Notes: generated from the letters alone by a model not told the origin. A DNA stretch of 64,000 bases from Paracoccaceae bacterium (GCA_016744015.1 JADGFD010000001.1:62001-126000), one strand, 5' to 3'. Counted from the first letter of the stretch, positions 50,628 through 59,797 are shown. Numbers and translations are program-made.

Positions 50628-52328
50628 ATGATCTCACGCCGCGATTTTTTGCAAGCGTCAGTCGCTGCCTCAGCCATTTATGGTGCCTCCGGCATTGGCA
50701 ATTGGGCCCGCCTCGCCGCCCAGCAAGCGCTCACCCAAGAAGACCTGCTGAGCTTTAACAAAACCGGCAACGTGACGATCATTCATATCACCGACATTCA
50801 TGCCCAGCTAAAGCCGGTTTACTTCCGCGAGCCGGAAATAAACCTTGGTGTTGGCGATGCCAGCGGGCTGCCGCCGCATGTAACCGGCCAAGATTTTGTG
50901 GATATGTTCGGCCTGACCCCGGGTAGCCCCGAGGCCTATGCGCTCACCTATACCGATTTTAGCGCGCTGGCTAAAGGCTATGGTAAAATGGGCGGCATGG
51001 ACCGCTGCGCCACGGTTATTAATTCCATTCGCGCTGATCGGCCTGACGCGCTGTTGCTTGATGGCGGCGACACATGGCAGGGCAGCTACACCGCGCAAAT
51101 GACGCAGGGCCAAGATATGGTTAACGTCATGAACTTGCTGAAGCCCGAAGCGATGACCTTTCACTGGGAGTTCACCCTTGGCTCGGAGCGGGTGCGCGAG
51201 ATTATGAGCGAGGTGAACTATGATGGCCTTGGGCAGAACATTTATGACAAAGAGTGGGAGGAGCCTTCAGAGGACTTCAAACCCTATGAGTTTTACGAGA
51301 GCGGTGGCGTAAAAGTTGCTGTAATCGGGCAGGCCTTCCCTTATATGCCGATCGCCAATCCGGGCTGGATGTTCCCTGAATATGCCTTTGGCATTCGGGA
51401 CCAGCACATGCAGGAGATGGTGGACGAAGTGCGGGCCATGGGGGCGGAACTGGTGGTATGCCTTTCCCACAATGGTTTTGACGTAGACCGTTCGATGGCC
51501 CGCAAAGTGAGTGGCATTGATGTGATTTTAACAGCGCATACGCATGATGCACTGCCTGAGCCTGTGATGGTGGGGGAAACCATGCTGATTGCCTCGGGCT
51601 CTAACGGCAAGTTTGTCACGCGGCTGGATCTGGATGTGCAAAACGGCCGCATTATGGGCTTTGTGCATAAGCTCATCCCGATTTTCTCGGATGTGATCGA
51701 GCCGGATGCCGACATGGCCAAACTGATCGACGAGCAGCGTGCGCCTTTCGAGGCCGAGCTTTCCGAAGTGCTGGGCACCACGGAGAGCGAGCTTTACCGG
51801 CGTGGGAATTTTAACGGCACATGGGATGACCTTATTTGCGATGCGCTGATTAGCGAGCGGGATGCGGATATCGCGCTCAGCCCCGGCTTCCGCTGGGGGC
51901 CGAGCCTGATTCCGGGGGATGACATTACTCGCGAAGACCTGTTTAACTGCACAGGGATGAATTATCCGAATACGTATCGCTCGGAAATGACGGGCGAAAC
52001 CATTAAGCTGATCCTTGAGGACGTGGCGGATAACCTGTTTAACCCAGACCCATATTACCAGCAAGGCGGCGATATGGTGCGGGTTGGTGGCATGGGTTAC
52101 CACATTGATGTGAGCAAGCCGCAAGGCGAGCGGCTGACCGAAATGACGTTGTTGAAAACAGGTGAGAAGATCGCGGCTGATAAAACTTATGTTGTGTCTG
52201 GCTGGGCCAGCGTGGCCGAAGGCGGCGCACCGGGTGAGCCGATTTGGGATGTGGTGGAGAACCATATCAAAAAGCAGGGCACCATCCAGCTTGAGCCAAA
52301 TAACAGCGTCGTTGTAACTGGGGTTTAG
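50628..52328 (+). CDS. soxB: SoxB, sulfate thiol esterase
   Basis: 566 residues. A Tat signal (ISRRDFLQASVAASAIY) is followed by a 5'-nucleotidase-like metallophosphatase domain with ITDIHAQLKP, LLLDGGDTWQGS, TFHWEFTLG and VCLSHNGFDVD, TAHTHD. In SoxB the dimanganese centre removes sulfate from the SoxY-bound intermediate. Length and motifs are normal. It is the last sox gene: the next recognisable gene is hflK, so soxCD are not adjacent. A weak hairpin ACCCAGC/GCTGGGT (52337-52367) follows the stop. Confidence 0.96.
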   Translation: MISRRDFLQASVAASAIYGASGIGNWARLAAQQALTQEDLLSFNKTGNVTIIHITDIHAQLKPVYFREPEINLGVGDASGLPPHVTGQDFVDMFGLTPGSPEAYALTYTDFSALAKGYGKMGGMDRCATVINSIRADRPDALLLDGGDTWQGSYTAQMTQGQDMVNVMNLLKPEAMTFHWEFTLGSERVREIMSEVNYDGLGQNIYDKEWEEPSEDFKPYEFYESGGVKVAVIGQAFPYMPIANPGWMFPEYAFGIRDQHMQEMVDEVRAMGAELVVCLSHNGFDVDRSMARKVSGIDVILTAHTHDALPEPVMVGETMLIASGSNGKFVTRLDLDVQNGRIMGFVHKLIPIFSDVIEPDADMAKLIDEQRAPFEAELSEVLGTTESELYRRGNFNGTWDDLICDALISERDADIALSPGFRWGPSLIPGDDITREDLFNCTGMNYPNTYRSEMTGETIKLILEDVADNLFNPDPYYQQGGDMVRVGGMGYHIDVSKPQGERLTEMTLLKTGEKIAADKTYVVSGWASVAEGGAPGEPIWDVVENHIKKQGTIQLEPNNSVVVTGV

Positions 52329-52442
52329 GGAAATATACCCAGCTACGTGAGCTCCGCTTGGCTGGGTAACCCCGGTATAGCCCTGACGCTCTCCCGCCCG
52401 TGGTTTCGATTTTCTACGCAAATCGACCCTCCCGTTGGGCGT

Positions 52443-52651
52443 GGCCTCGCTGCGCTCGGTGGCGGCGCGTTAACCATTGCGCGTGTTGAAGCGCTGTGCC
52501 CGCGCCGCTCGGCAACGGCGGTGCTTGTGGCGGGCGAGCAAGACCACCCCTTTCGGAACTCACCACATGCGCTGAACTCCGAGCGCGGCGCTAGCGCTGC
52601 CTTTCCACAAGCGAAAGGGTGGGAGCGCCGCCACCGAGCCGTAGGCGAGGC
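52443..52651. repeat. 209-bp intergenic segment bounded by inverted palindromes
   Basis: GGCCTCGCTGCGCTCGGTGG (52443-52462) and an inverted variant CCACCGAGCCGTAGGCGAGGC (52631-52650 and one base) enclose a GC-rich stretch with no believable gene. The palindrome is the family seen at 44311 and 56692. The whole 52329-52847 gap contains nothing else except the promoter region of hflK near 52730-52840. Confidence 0.5.
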
Positions 52652-52847
52652 GCCGTCCGGTGCGCAGCACCGGAAATATAGGCGCGCGCAACAGGTGACT
52701 GCGCCACCCACTCCCTAATATGGAAAACCCGACCAGAACTGGATGTCATTTTTTTTATCGGGCTGAATGCCGCCTAAGCCTTGACATTTCGGCCCTAAAT
52801 GAACAATTCCAAAGGCAGTATGAACCTTTTGAAGGATAACTTGGCCT

Positions 52848-53960
52848 ATGCCTTATAACAGCAATTCCGGCGGCCCATGGGGCGGCGGCGGTGGCAACCG
52901 CGGCGATGATGACCGAAACAAGGGCCAGCGCCCGCCAGACCGTGGCCCGCAGCCTGTGCCTGATATTGACGAGCTTGTGCGCAAGGGTCAGGAAAAGATC
53001 AAAGGCATTATGGGGGGCGGCGGTGGCGGCTCTACGGGTGGTTCTGGTGGCGGCATGGGTAAGGGCGGCTATGCGCTTATTGCTTTGGCGGCTGTGGCGC
53101 TTTGGGGCTATAACTCGTTTTATACTTTGAAAGAAGAAGAGCGCTCGGTTGAACTTTTCCTTGGCGAATTTTCCAAGATCGGCAATCCGGGCCTCAACTT
53201 TGCCCCCTGGCCGCTTGTGGAAGCTGTGGTGCTGGACGTGACTTCGGAGCGGACTGAAAACATTGGGGTCGGCGGTTCGGGCATCGGCTCGCAAGGGCTT
53301 ATGCTGACGGGTGATGAAAATATCATCGACATTGATTTCCAGCTGGTTTGGAATATCGAGGACCCGAAAAACTTCCTGTTTAAACTGGAAGACCCGCAAG
53401 AAACCATTCGCGCCGTGGCGGAATCGGCCATGCGCGAAGTGGTGGGCCGCTCGGACCTTGCGCCAATTTTGAACCGTGACCGCGGGGCGATCAGCCAAGA
53501 AGTGCAAGAGCTCGTGCAAGTGACGCTGAACAGCTATGACAGTGGCATTAACGTGGTGCGTCTCAACTTTGATAAAGCCGACCCGCCCGAGCAGGTAATC
53601 GACTTTTTTCGTGACGTGCAGGCCGCTGAGCAAGACCGTGACACCTCGGAAAAACGCGCTGATGCCTATGCCAACCAAGTGCTGGCGCAAGCGCGGGGTC
53701 AATCGGCTGAGCTGTTGCAGCAGGCGGAAGGCTACCGCGCGCAGGTGGTGAACATCGCCCAAGGTGAGGCCAGCCGGTTTATCGCGGTTTATGATGAATA
53801 CGCCAAAGCGCCAGAAGTTACGCGCCAGCGGCTTTACCTTGAAACGATGGAGCGAGTGCTGGGTGGTATTGAAAAAATCATCATTGATGAAGAGCCCGGC
53901 GGGCAGGGTGTAGTGCCATATTTGCCGCTTAATCAGCTAACAAGCGGAGGGTCAAACTAA
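52848..53960 (+). CDS. hflK: HflK, SPFH-domain modulator of FtsH
   Basis: 370 residues. The long N-terminal tail is glycine-rich and polar (SGGPWGGGGGNRGDDD, GGGGGGSTGGSGGG), as usual for HflK. A single membrane helix (about 75-91, YALIALAAVALWGYNSFY) and a SPFH/band 7 domain follow (FAPWPLVEAVVLDVTSERTENIG, then the coiled AEQDRDTSEKRADAYANQVLAQARGQ). With HflC it forms the membrane assembly that surrounds FtsH and controls membrane protein turnover. The stop and the hflC start share a base. Confidence 0.95.
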   Translation: MPYNSNSGGPWGGGGGNRGDDDRNKGQRPPDRGPQPVPDIDELVRKGQEKIKGIMGGGGGGSTGGSGGGMGKGGYALIALAAVALWGYNSFYTLKEEERSVELFLGEFSKIGNPGLNFAPWPLVEAVVLDVTSERTENIGVGGSGIGSQGLMLTGDENIIDIDFQLVWNIEDPKNFLFKLEDPQETIRAVAESAMREVVGRSDLAPILNRDRGAISQEVQELVQVTLNSYDSGINVVRLNFDKADPPEQVIDFFRDVQAAEQDRDTSEKRADAYANQVLAQARGQSAELLQQAEGYRAQVVNIAQGEASRFIAVYDEYAKAPEVTRQRLYLETMERVLGGIEKIIIDEEPGGQGVVPYLPLNQLTSGGSN

Positions 53961-54844
53961 TGAAAAAGCTTCCTGTAATTGCAACGATTGTTGCTATCGC
54001 TGGCGTGTTCCTTGTGTTGTCATCTGCCTTTGTGGTCGATGCGCGGCAAAAGGCGCTTTTGCTTAAATTTGGTGAGGTTGTAGACACAATCGAAGAGCCG
54101 GGCCTGCACTGGAAAATTCCGTTCATCCAAGAGGTTGTGCTCTATGATGGCCGAATCCTGAGCCTAGACACGCAGTCCCTTGAGGTGACCCCGGCCGATG
54201 ACCGCCGCTTGGTGGTAGATGCTTTTGCGCGCTACCGGATTTCGGATTTGCGCAAGTTTCGCCAAGCGGTGGGCACCGGCGGCACGGCTCTGGCCGAAAA
54301 TCGCCTCGTTTCCATTCTGAACGCGCAGTTGCGCGCGGTTTTGGGTGAAGTGGATAGTGGGGCCATCCTTTCGGCTGACCGTGCGGCGCTTATGGCCAAA
54401 ATCCGTGATGGCGCGATTGCGCAATCCCGCAACCTCGGGCTTGAGGTGATTGACGTGCGGATCAAGCGCGCTGATCTCCCGGCGGAAAACCTGAATTCAA
54501 CCTTTAAGCGGATGCAGGCCGAGCGGGAACGGGAAGCGGCTGACCAGCGCGCTCGTGGTGAAGAAGCCGCGCAAAGGGTGCGGGCGAATGCTGACCGGCA
54601 ATCGCTTGAGCTGGTGTCTACGGCACAGCGGGATGCGGATATTATCCGTGGTGAAGCTGATGCGGAAAGTAACCGGGTTTATGCCGAAGCCTATGGCCGC
54701 GACGCCGAGTTCTTTAACTTCTATCGTTCGCTCAGCGCCTATGAGAAAGCCCTTCAGGGGCGTAATTCCTCAATGGTGCTGACGCCTGATAGCCCGTTTT
54801 TCAACTACTTCACAGACCCGCTTGGCACGCCTAGCGGGCAATGA
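53960..54844 (+). CDS. hflC: HflC, SPFH-domain modulator of FtsH
   Basis: 294 residues. An N-terminal membrane helix (VIATIVAIAGVFLVLSSAFVV) and a band 7 domain (DARQKALLLKFGEV, GLHWKIPFIQEVVLYDGRILSLD) are followed by the coiled MQAEREREAADQRARGEEAAQRV and a stable YEKALQGRNSSMVLTPDSPFF tail typical of HflC. It is coupled on both sides: one-base overlap with hflK and ATGA overlap with the small gene downstream. Confidence 0.96.
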   Translation: MKKLPVIATIVAIAGVFLVLSSAFVVDARQKALLLKFGEVVDTIEEPGLHWKIPFIQEVVLYDGRILSLDTQSLEVTPADDRRLVVDAFARYRISDLRKFRQAVGTGGTALAENRLVSILNAQLRAVLGEVDSGAILSADRAALMAKIRDGAIAQSRNLGLEVIDVRIKRADLPAENLNSTFKRMQAEREREAADQRARGEEAAQRVRANADRQSLELVSTAQRDADIIRGEADAESNRVYAEAYGRDAEFFNFYRSLSAYEKALQGRNSSMVLTPDSPFFNYFTDPLGTPSGQ

Positions 54845-55029
54845 TTGAAGACATTATATTTGGCCTCGGGTTTGTGGCCGTTATTGAGGGGCTGGTGCTT
54901 GCACTGGCCCCTCAGCATTTAAAGCGGGCTTTATTGCTGATCTCCAGCATCCCGCCTGAGCGGCTCCGGCTGCTGGCGCTGATATTTATTGCGCTAGGGG
55001 TTGCATTAATCGCGCTTGTGCGGCGATAA
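54841..55029 (+). CDS. DUF2065 small membrane protein
   Basis: 62 residues with two helices (about 5-22 and 42-60) joined by LAPQHLKRALLLISSIPPERLR, the DUF2065 pattern. The function is unknown, but the gene is regularly found directly after hflC and before degP in Rhodobacterales, as here. Start overlaps the hflC stop (ATGA). Confidence 0.85.
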   Translation: MIEDIIFGLGFVAVIEGLVLALAPQHLKRALLLISSIPPERLRLLALIFIALGVALIALVRR

Positions 55030-55065
55030 TCAGCCGAGTTCACATGGTATTGAACTCAATTTTAG

Positions 55066-55096
55066 GCCCGCGCCTTGAAGCGGGCTAAATATATTT
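55066..55096 (+). terminator. weak terminator-like hairpin after the hflKC operon
   Basis: GCCCGC (55066-55071) and GCGGGC (55080-55085) pair around an eight-base loop, followed by TAAATATATTT. The short stem and interrupted T run make it uncertain. Confidence 0.35.
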
Positions 55097-55158
55097 GCAT
55101 TTATAGTGGCACAAGGGCGATTGGCCCTATGCCGAATAATCATTTGGAGGAATGAGCA

Positions 55159-56631
55159 TTGACCCACGTTAAAACCCTCGCCAAACCCATGGTGAGCCCT
55201 GGCCGGATGTTGCTTATGCTGCTGGCCAGCATGGCCATGATGCTTACGGCGGCGCAGGAATTGCGCGCGCAAAATATGCCTAATAGCTTTGCTGACCTTT
55301 CAGCTGAAGTCAGCCCTGCGGTGGTAAATATCACCACCTCAACCGTGCTAAACCGCCCGGGTGAGCAGCTAGACGCGCCGCAAGGCTCGCCGTTTGACGA
55401 CCTGTTCAAAGAATTTACCGACCGCAACCGTGGTGACCAGCCACGGCCAGAGCGCCGCGGCACGGCCCTTGGCTCGGGCTTTATCATTTCGGCAGATGGT
55501 TATGTGGTTACGAACAACCACGTTATCGAAGACGCTGACGAGATTGAGGTGGAGCTAAGGAATGGCGAAAAGCGGGCGGCTGTGATAATTGGCACTGACG
55601 AGCGCACAGATATTGCCTTGCTGAAAATTGAAACAGATGACCCGCTGCCTTACGTGACTTTTGGCAATTCCGACGAAATGCGCGTGGGCGATTGGGTGCT
55701 GGCGATCGGTAATCCGCTCGGGCAGGGGTTTTCGGTTTCTGCCGGTATTGTTTCAGCGCGCGGGCGTGAGCTTTCCGGCTCTTATGATGATTTCTTGCAA
55801 ACTGATGCTGCAATTAATCGCGGTAATTCGGGCGGGCCGTTGTTTAATATGAGGGGCGAAGTTGTGGGCGTGAATACGGCCATTTTGTCGCCCAGCGGTG
55901 GCTCTATTGGCATTGGGTTTTCGATGGCCTCTAACGTGGTTTCGGGCGTGACCGACCAATTGGAGCAATACGGCGAAACCCGCCGCGGCTGGCTCGGGGT
56001 GCGAATTCAAACGGTGACGCAAGACATTGCTGACGCCATTGGGCTGGAGCAGGTGGCCGGCGCGCTGGTGACCGATGTGCCTGACGGCCCTGCGGCTGAT
56101 GGTGGTCTTGAAGCTGGCGACGTGATTATGCGCTTTGATGGCGAGGACGTGGAAAGCACCCGAGAGCTGGTGCGGCTGGTGGCCAAAACCGCTGTTGGGT
56201 CGAGCGTCCGGGTGGTGGTGTTCCGCGATGGCGGCACCGAAACTTTGCTTGTAACCCTCGGCCGCCTGGAAGAGGCCGTGCTGGCCTCGGCGGATGGTGG
56301 TGGTGGCACGCTTGAGCCTGCCGAAGCACAGCAGTTTTCGATACAAGGCCTGCTTTTAGGGCAGCTCACATCAGAATACCGCGAGCGGTTTATGATTTCG
56401 GAAGAAACCAGCGGCGTGGTTATTTTGGAAGTTGATGATGGTTCTCAGGCCGCAGAAAAGGGGCTGCGGGCAGGGGATGTGATCACTGAAGTCTCGCAAA
56501 ACCCTGTGCGGGTGCCAAAGGATGTGGTGGAGCGGATTGAAGCCGCGCGCGATGCCGGGCGGCGGTCGATCCTGCTCTTGGTGCGCTCGGGTGGGTCCGG
56601 TCGCTTTGTGGCGCTGACGCTGGCGGAGTAA
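55159..56631 (+). CDS. degP: DegP/HtrA-type periplasmic serine protease
   Basis: 490 residues. A signal-anchor-like hydrophobic stretch lies at about 16-33. The trypsin-like protease has the triad His121 (VVTNNHVIED), Asp151 (DERTDIALLKI) and Ser224 (NRGNSGGPLFN). Two PDZ domains follow (about 270-360 and 385-485), as in DegP/DegQ. I keep the TTG start at 55159 because a GGAGG site stands eight bases upstream; the ATG at 55189 is an alternative. The protein degrades or holds misfolded envelope proteins, in keeping with the FtsH-related genes upstream. Confidence 0.93.
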   Translation: MTHVKTLAKPMVSPGRMLLMLLASMAMMLTAAQELRAQNMPNSFADLSAEVSPAVVNITTSTVLNRPGEQLDAPQGSPFDDLFKEFTDRNRGDQPRPERRGTALGSGFIISADGYVVTNNHVIEDADEIEVELRNGEKRAAVIIGTDERTDIALLKIETDDPLPYVTFGNSDEMRVGDWVLAIGNPLGQGFSVSAGIVSARGRELSGSYDDFLQTDAAINRGNSGGPLFNMRGEVVGVNTAILSPSGGSIGIGFSMASNVVSGVTDQLEQYGETRRGWLGVRIQTVTQDIADAIGLEQVAGALVTDVPDGPAADGGLEAGDVIMRFDGEDVESTRELVRLVAKTAVGSSVRVVVFRDGGTETLLVTLGRLEEAVLASADGGGGTLEPAEAQQFSIQGLLLGQLTSEYRERFMISEETSGVVILEVDDGSQAAEKGLRAGDVITEVSQNPVRVPKDVVERIEAARDAGRRSILLLVRSGGSGRFVALTLAE

Positions 56632-56649
56632 CGCACTGAAATTGAATGG

Positions 56650-56679
56650 GGGCCTCCGGATTTTCGGGGGCCCTTTTTT
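56650..56679 (+). terminator. rho-independent terminator after degP
   Basis: GGGCCTCCG (56650 onward) and CGGGGGCCC (56665-56673) pair with one mismatch around GATTTT, and TTTTTT follows. It begins about 18 bases after the stop. Confidence 0.88.
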
Positions 56680-56691
56680 GTGAGGCTGTGC

Positions 56692-56940
56692 CCACCGAGG
56701 CGCAGCCGAGGCCACCGCCCAAACGTCTTTGCCTTGTTGCGTAGCAACACGGCATGGACGGAGGGTAACCTGCTGGCTAAGCACCAAGCTTTGAGCTAGG
56801 CGCGCCTTTGCTTCGGGGAGGCCATGAGGGTGATGCTTGGGGTTGGGTTCGCGCCCATCCCCCCGCTTAGCAAAGGCGGGTTTTTGCAAGCAAAAACGGG
56901 TGGCCCTTACGGGCTATGGCCTCGGCTGTGCCTCGGCGGG
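56692..56940. repeat. two copies of the intergenic palindrome family
   Basis: At 56692-56713 the inverted form of GGCCTCGGCTGCGCCTCGG occurs, followed by TGG; at 56918-56940 a direct form GGCCTCGGCTGTGCCTCGG is followed by CGGG. A further short stem, GTTGC..GCAAC, lies at 56738-56749. No gene is supported in 56680-56999. Confidence 0.5.
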
Positions 56941-56999
56941 GATGGGCTTGGTATTAGAGCTTTAAGTGATACGGTTTTAGCTGGTATAAAAGGGTTGGG

Positions 57000-57361
57000 G
57001 TTGTGCGCGGAGGTGGGGGTGAAACGCCTTGGGCAAGCCGGTTGAGGGCCATACTGAACCATTCCAGTGCTTTGCCCATGGGCCGCCATCGGCGTGGCCA
57101 CCTTTGGGCCAGTGCTGCATGGCGGAGGCGGCGGGGAGGTTGATGGTTTTGCAGAGAGTGCGCAGGGCGGCTGGAAATCTTGGCCTGCTGGCGAAAACCT
57201 ATGTCATCCGGTGTCGGGTTTTCGCGCTTCGCGTAGGAGCTGGCAATCATGCGGTCGGGGCAGCGGATGAGAAAGATGTCGGTGACATCTTTTAGCCAAT
57301 CAAGCAGAAAAGCGGATAGCATGTGGTGGGTCATGTGTTTTTTGTAAAACACAGGCTTGGC
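57000..57361 (-). pseudogene. decayed sulfotransferase-like gene
   Basis: The minus strand reads VFYKKHMTHHMLSAFLLDWL, then VTDIFLIRCPDRMIASSYAK and ENPTPDDIGFRQQ, a recognisable core of bacterial sulfotransferase-like proteins (HMTHHML, FLIRxPxRxxASYAK). After a frameshift, another frame continues LCKTINLPAASAMQHWPKG and GPWAKHWNGSVWPSTGLPK to the end. The N-terminal PAPS-loop part (VRIWSGPRNLST type) is missing and replaced by aminotransferase sequence, implying a deletion that fused two genes. Confidence 0.75.
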
Positions 57362-57885
57362 CTTCATGCCGTAATTGCCGGTGCTGGTCCAGACAGAACC
57401 CTTGCGAACGATGAAAAATAGCAGGCATTGGTAGTGTTCACGACGCCGTTTGCATCGAGCATCGGCCCCTGCTTTTTCAGCGGTGCTGCAAATAAGAATG
57501 CAGTTCAGTTTGGAGTGCGAATTGAGCTTGGGTCTTGGATCATGGGCAGGCCGCGCATGTGGGGCACGGTTGCAAGGCGGGTTGGGCGAGGCATAGAGGG
57601 CGTTGAATGCTCGCAAATAATGACCATGGTGAGGCCGGATTGCGAGCGCGCCGCTGGCTTCAAAAAGCCGGCCATGTGTTCATTTAGGAAGGTTTATAGA
57701 GCCGGAGCCACTCCCAAATGCTGCCCCTCAAGTATAAAGCCGCTATCATAGACCGAGACTTTTGCCTCGGCGCGCGGCACGATTTTGCCGTTTACATAGA
57801 TGTGGATATCCGCATTGCGGGCATCATCGCCGGTTTGCTGGGGGGTGATGGAACCAGTCCTTTTCGGCTCCTTGAGTTGGCTCAC
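57362..57885 (-). pseudogene. decayed class IV aminotransferase gene
   Basis: The N-terminal part reads IHIYVNGKIVPRAEAKVSVY, then DSGFI, the usual start of branched-chain/D-amino acid aminotransferases, but goes out of frame and stops near 57694. Further along the minus strand one frame gives ALYASPNPPCNRAPH, and another gives MLDANGVVNTTNACYFFIVR, KGSVWTSTGNYGMK, the family PLP-site region. The catalytic lysine region between them is lost. The sequence then runs directly into the sulfotransferase remnant. Confidence 0.75.
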
Positions 57886-57890
57886 AGCGT

Positions 57891-57950
57891 AGCGGCGCGT
57901 TGAGTATGGTTTGCTTGGCGATGTTGCGCCCGCGCCGCGCTGCAACATCG
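57891..57950 (+). repeat. 60-bp interspersed repeat, copy 2
   Basis: Gap-free match to 8881-8940, with identical blocks at the start and at CGCCCGCGCCGCGCTG. This copy also contains a perfect stem GATGTTGC (57920-57927) / GCAACATC (57942-57949). It lies between the decayed aminotransferase and dprA. Confidence 0.6.
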
Positions 57951-57967
57951 GGGGGCTTGGCAGGGCT

Positions 57968-59122
57968 TTATTGTGCCCGCGAGAGCATGCCGCCCGGGTG
58001 GCGGGTGATTTTCCCAGCCATTTCAAGGTCAAAAATACGCTCCATGGCTTGCGGTGTGGGCAGGCCGGATTCGCGAATGAGGGTGTCTTCAGCCACGGGG
58101 GCGGTGCTGAGCAATGAGATAATGCTGGCGGGCTCGCCCTTCGGCGCGGGCGGGGCGGGTGTGCGGGCTGGTGGCTCAGGCGGCACTTGAGGTGGCGGAG
58201 GGATATCGAGCAGGCCTTGGGCCGCGCCTTCAATATGCTCGACCACATCTGCCGCCGAGCGCACCAGCCCTGCGCCATCGCGCAAGAGCATATTGCAGCC
58301 AGTGGCGCGGGGGTCCAGCGGGGAGCCGGGGACAGCCATAACCTCGCGCCCCTGATCAAGGGCATTACGGGCGGTAATGAGCGAGCCAGATTTGGCCGCG
58401 CCCTCAATGACCACAATGCCGCGGGAAATGCCGGAAATAATCCGGTTACGCTTGGGAAAGTGGCGTGCTTGCGGTGAGGTGCCAATGGGCGCCTCAGACA
58501 CTACAAGCCCTTGCTGGGCAATGCTTTGCCACAGCTCTTTGTTTTCGCGCGGGTAAACCACGTCTACGCCACCTGCCAGCACCGCAATGGTGCCGGTTTC
58601 AAGGCTGGCGAAATGGGCAGCGGTATCAACCCCGCGCGCAAGGCCCGAGGTGATGATATAGCCGGATTTACCAAGCTCTTCGGCCAGAATGCGCGCCATA
58701 CGCTGGCCCAGAGAGGAGGCATTGCGCGCCCCCACAAGCCCCACAGCCGGGCGGTGCGCCAAGTGGGCATTACCGATGGCCCAAAGCACTGGCGGCGGAT
58801 CAGAAATGAGGGCCAAATGGGGTGGGTATTCTGGGGTGCCAAGGCATAAAAGCTCTGCACCAGCCTTAAAACCGGCTTCCATTTCCGCATTGGCCTTAGC
58901 GCCAGAACAGGGCGCATAGCGCTTGGCACCTGCCTGCGAGGCAACCTGCGGCAGGGCGTCCAGAGCGGCCTCTGCGTTGCCGTGCTCACGCATGAGCCGG
59001 ATAAATGTGCTGGGGCCCACACGATAAGAGCGGGCAAGCCGGAGCCATGCCAGCATTTCCGCCTCCGATTGCGGCAGCGCGCTCTCTGGTATTTTTTCGC
59101 TATGGGGCAGGAGGATTTCCAT
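57968..59122 (-). CDS. dprA: DprA/Smf DNA-processing protein
   Basis: 384 residues. An N-terminal SAM-like helical part (EMLAWLRLARSYRVGPSTFIRLMREHG), the Rossmann-like DprA core (AVGLVGARNASSLGQRMARILAEEL, GLARGVDTAAHFASL, IAVLAGGVDVVYPRENKEL, FPKRNRIISGISRGIVVIEGAAKSGSLITA) and a C-terminal winged-helix DML1-like domain (AEDTLIRESGLPTPQAMERIFDLEMAGKI) joined by a Pro-rich linker (PPPPQVPPEPPARTPAPPAP). DprA loads RecA on incoming single strands in natural transformation. The gene stands alone here; topA, its usual neighbour, may lie elsewhere. Confidence 0.95.
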   Translation of the reverse strand: MEILLPHSEKIPESALPQSEAEMLAWLRLARSYRVGPSTFIRLMREHGNAEAALDALPQVASQAGAKRYAPCSGAKANAEMEAGFKAGAELLCLGTPEYPPHLALISDPPPVLWAIGNAHLAHRPAVGLVGARNASSLGQRMARILAEELGKSGYIITSGLARGVDTAAHFASLETGTIAVLAGGVDVVYPRENKELWQSIAQQGLVVSEAPIGTSPQARHFPKRNRIISGISRGIVVIEGAAKSGSLITARNALDQGREVMAVPGSPLDPRATGCNMLLRDGAGLVRSAADVVEHIEGAAQGLLDIPPPPQVPPEPPARTPAPPAPKGEPASIISLLSTAPVAEDTLIRESGLPTPQAMERIFDLEMAGKITRHPGGMLSRAQ

Positions 59123-59797
59123 TAACCAAATTTGCCATGAAAATGGTTAACGGAGGGTAAACATAGGGTTGGGGCCGATGATAACTTAATTTCTGTAAGA
59201 AGAACTACCGAACATATTAATAGAATGCGCCTTTGTGACAGGAAAGCATAGTTATGATGGCAGGTAGCGAGGTTGAGCCCGATGCAGCTTTCATTGTCAT
59301 ATCAGCAAAAAATATTGGACGTGTCGGTTTGGCGGGATGATGCTGGGCCACATAGCGGTGATGATTTATCCGGTGCAAGGCGGGCTGACAACGGTGGCAA
59401 TTCTGAGCCGCACCCATACGCTTTGGCTTGCCTATATGCCGCACCCGCTTTTCGGCTTAGCGTGGGCGGTTCAAAATCGGGCGGTTAGACGCGGTACTTG
59501 CCGATATTCGCATGTTGCCGCGTGTGATTGAAACAAACAGCAACATTCGGCTGAACCGGTTTAAGTAAACTGACACACCGGCGGCATGGGGTGTGGTTAT
59601 TAATCGCGGCCCCCCGACGGGATTCTAGGCCGGCGTTTCGGGGTGAAAGTACTTTCTACCGGTGGGTAAAATTCAAGGCGCTTTGGTTAATTCGCCCATT
59701 TGGTCTTGCCGAAAGCAATCTTGCGCAATAGTAGTGAGCACTAACTCAAAAATCACATGACGCCCGCTAAACGCCCTATATCACGAAAGCCAGCAGT
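59123..59797. other. region without intact gene; possible decayed coding sequence 59330-59567
   Basis: On the + strand 59330-59500 reads MMLGHIAVMIYPVQGGLTTV and LWLAYMPHPLFGLAWAVQNR, then breaks; 59490-59567 continues in another frame as AVLADIRMLPRVIETNSNIR, LNRFK and a stop. Both look like protein. I cannot name the family. The remaining 59570-59797 has no gene and probably carries the promoter of the phosphatase gene. Confidence 0.35.

Noticed and set aside
52347-52718. 123-codon open frame on the + strand after soxB
   Set aside because: It is built from the GGCCTCGC palindromes and GC-rich repeat sequence, has no ribosome binding site, and has no protein-like pattern.
56954-57616. 220-codon open frame on the minus strand taken as an intact gene
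   Set aside because: It stitches aminotransferase and sulfotransferase fragments together, with the matching continuation of both lying in other frames; treated as pseudogenes.
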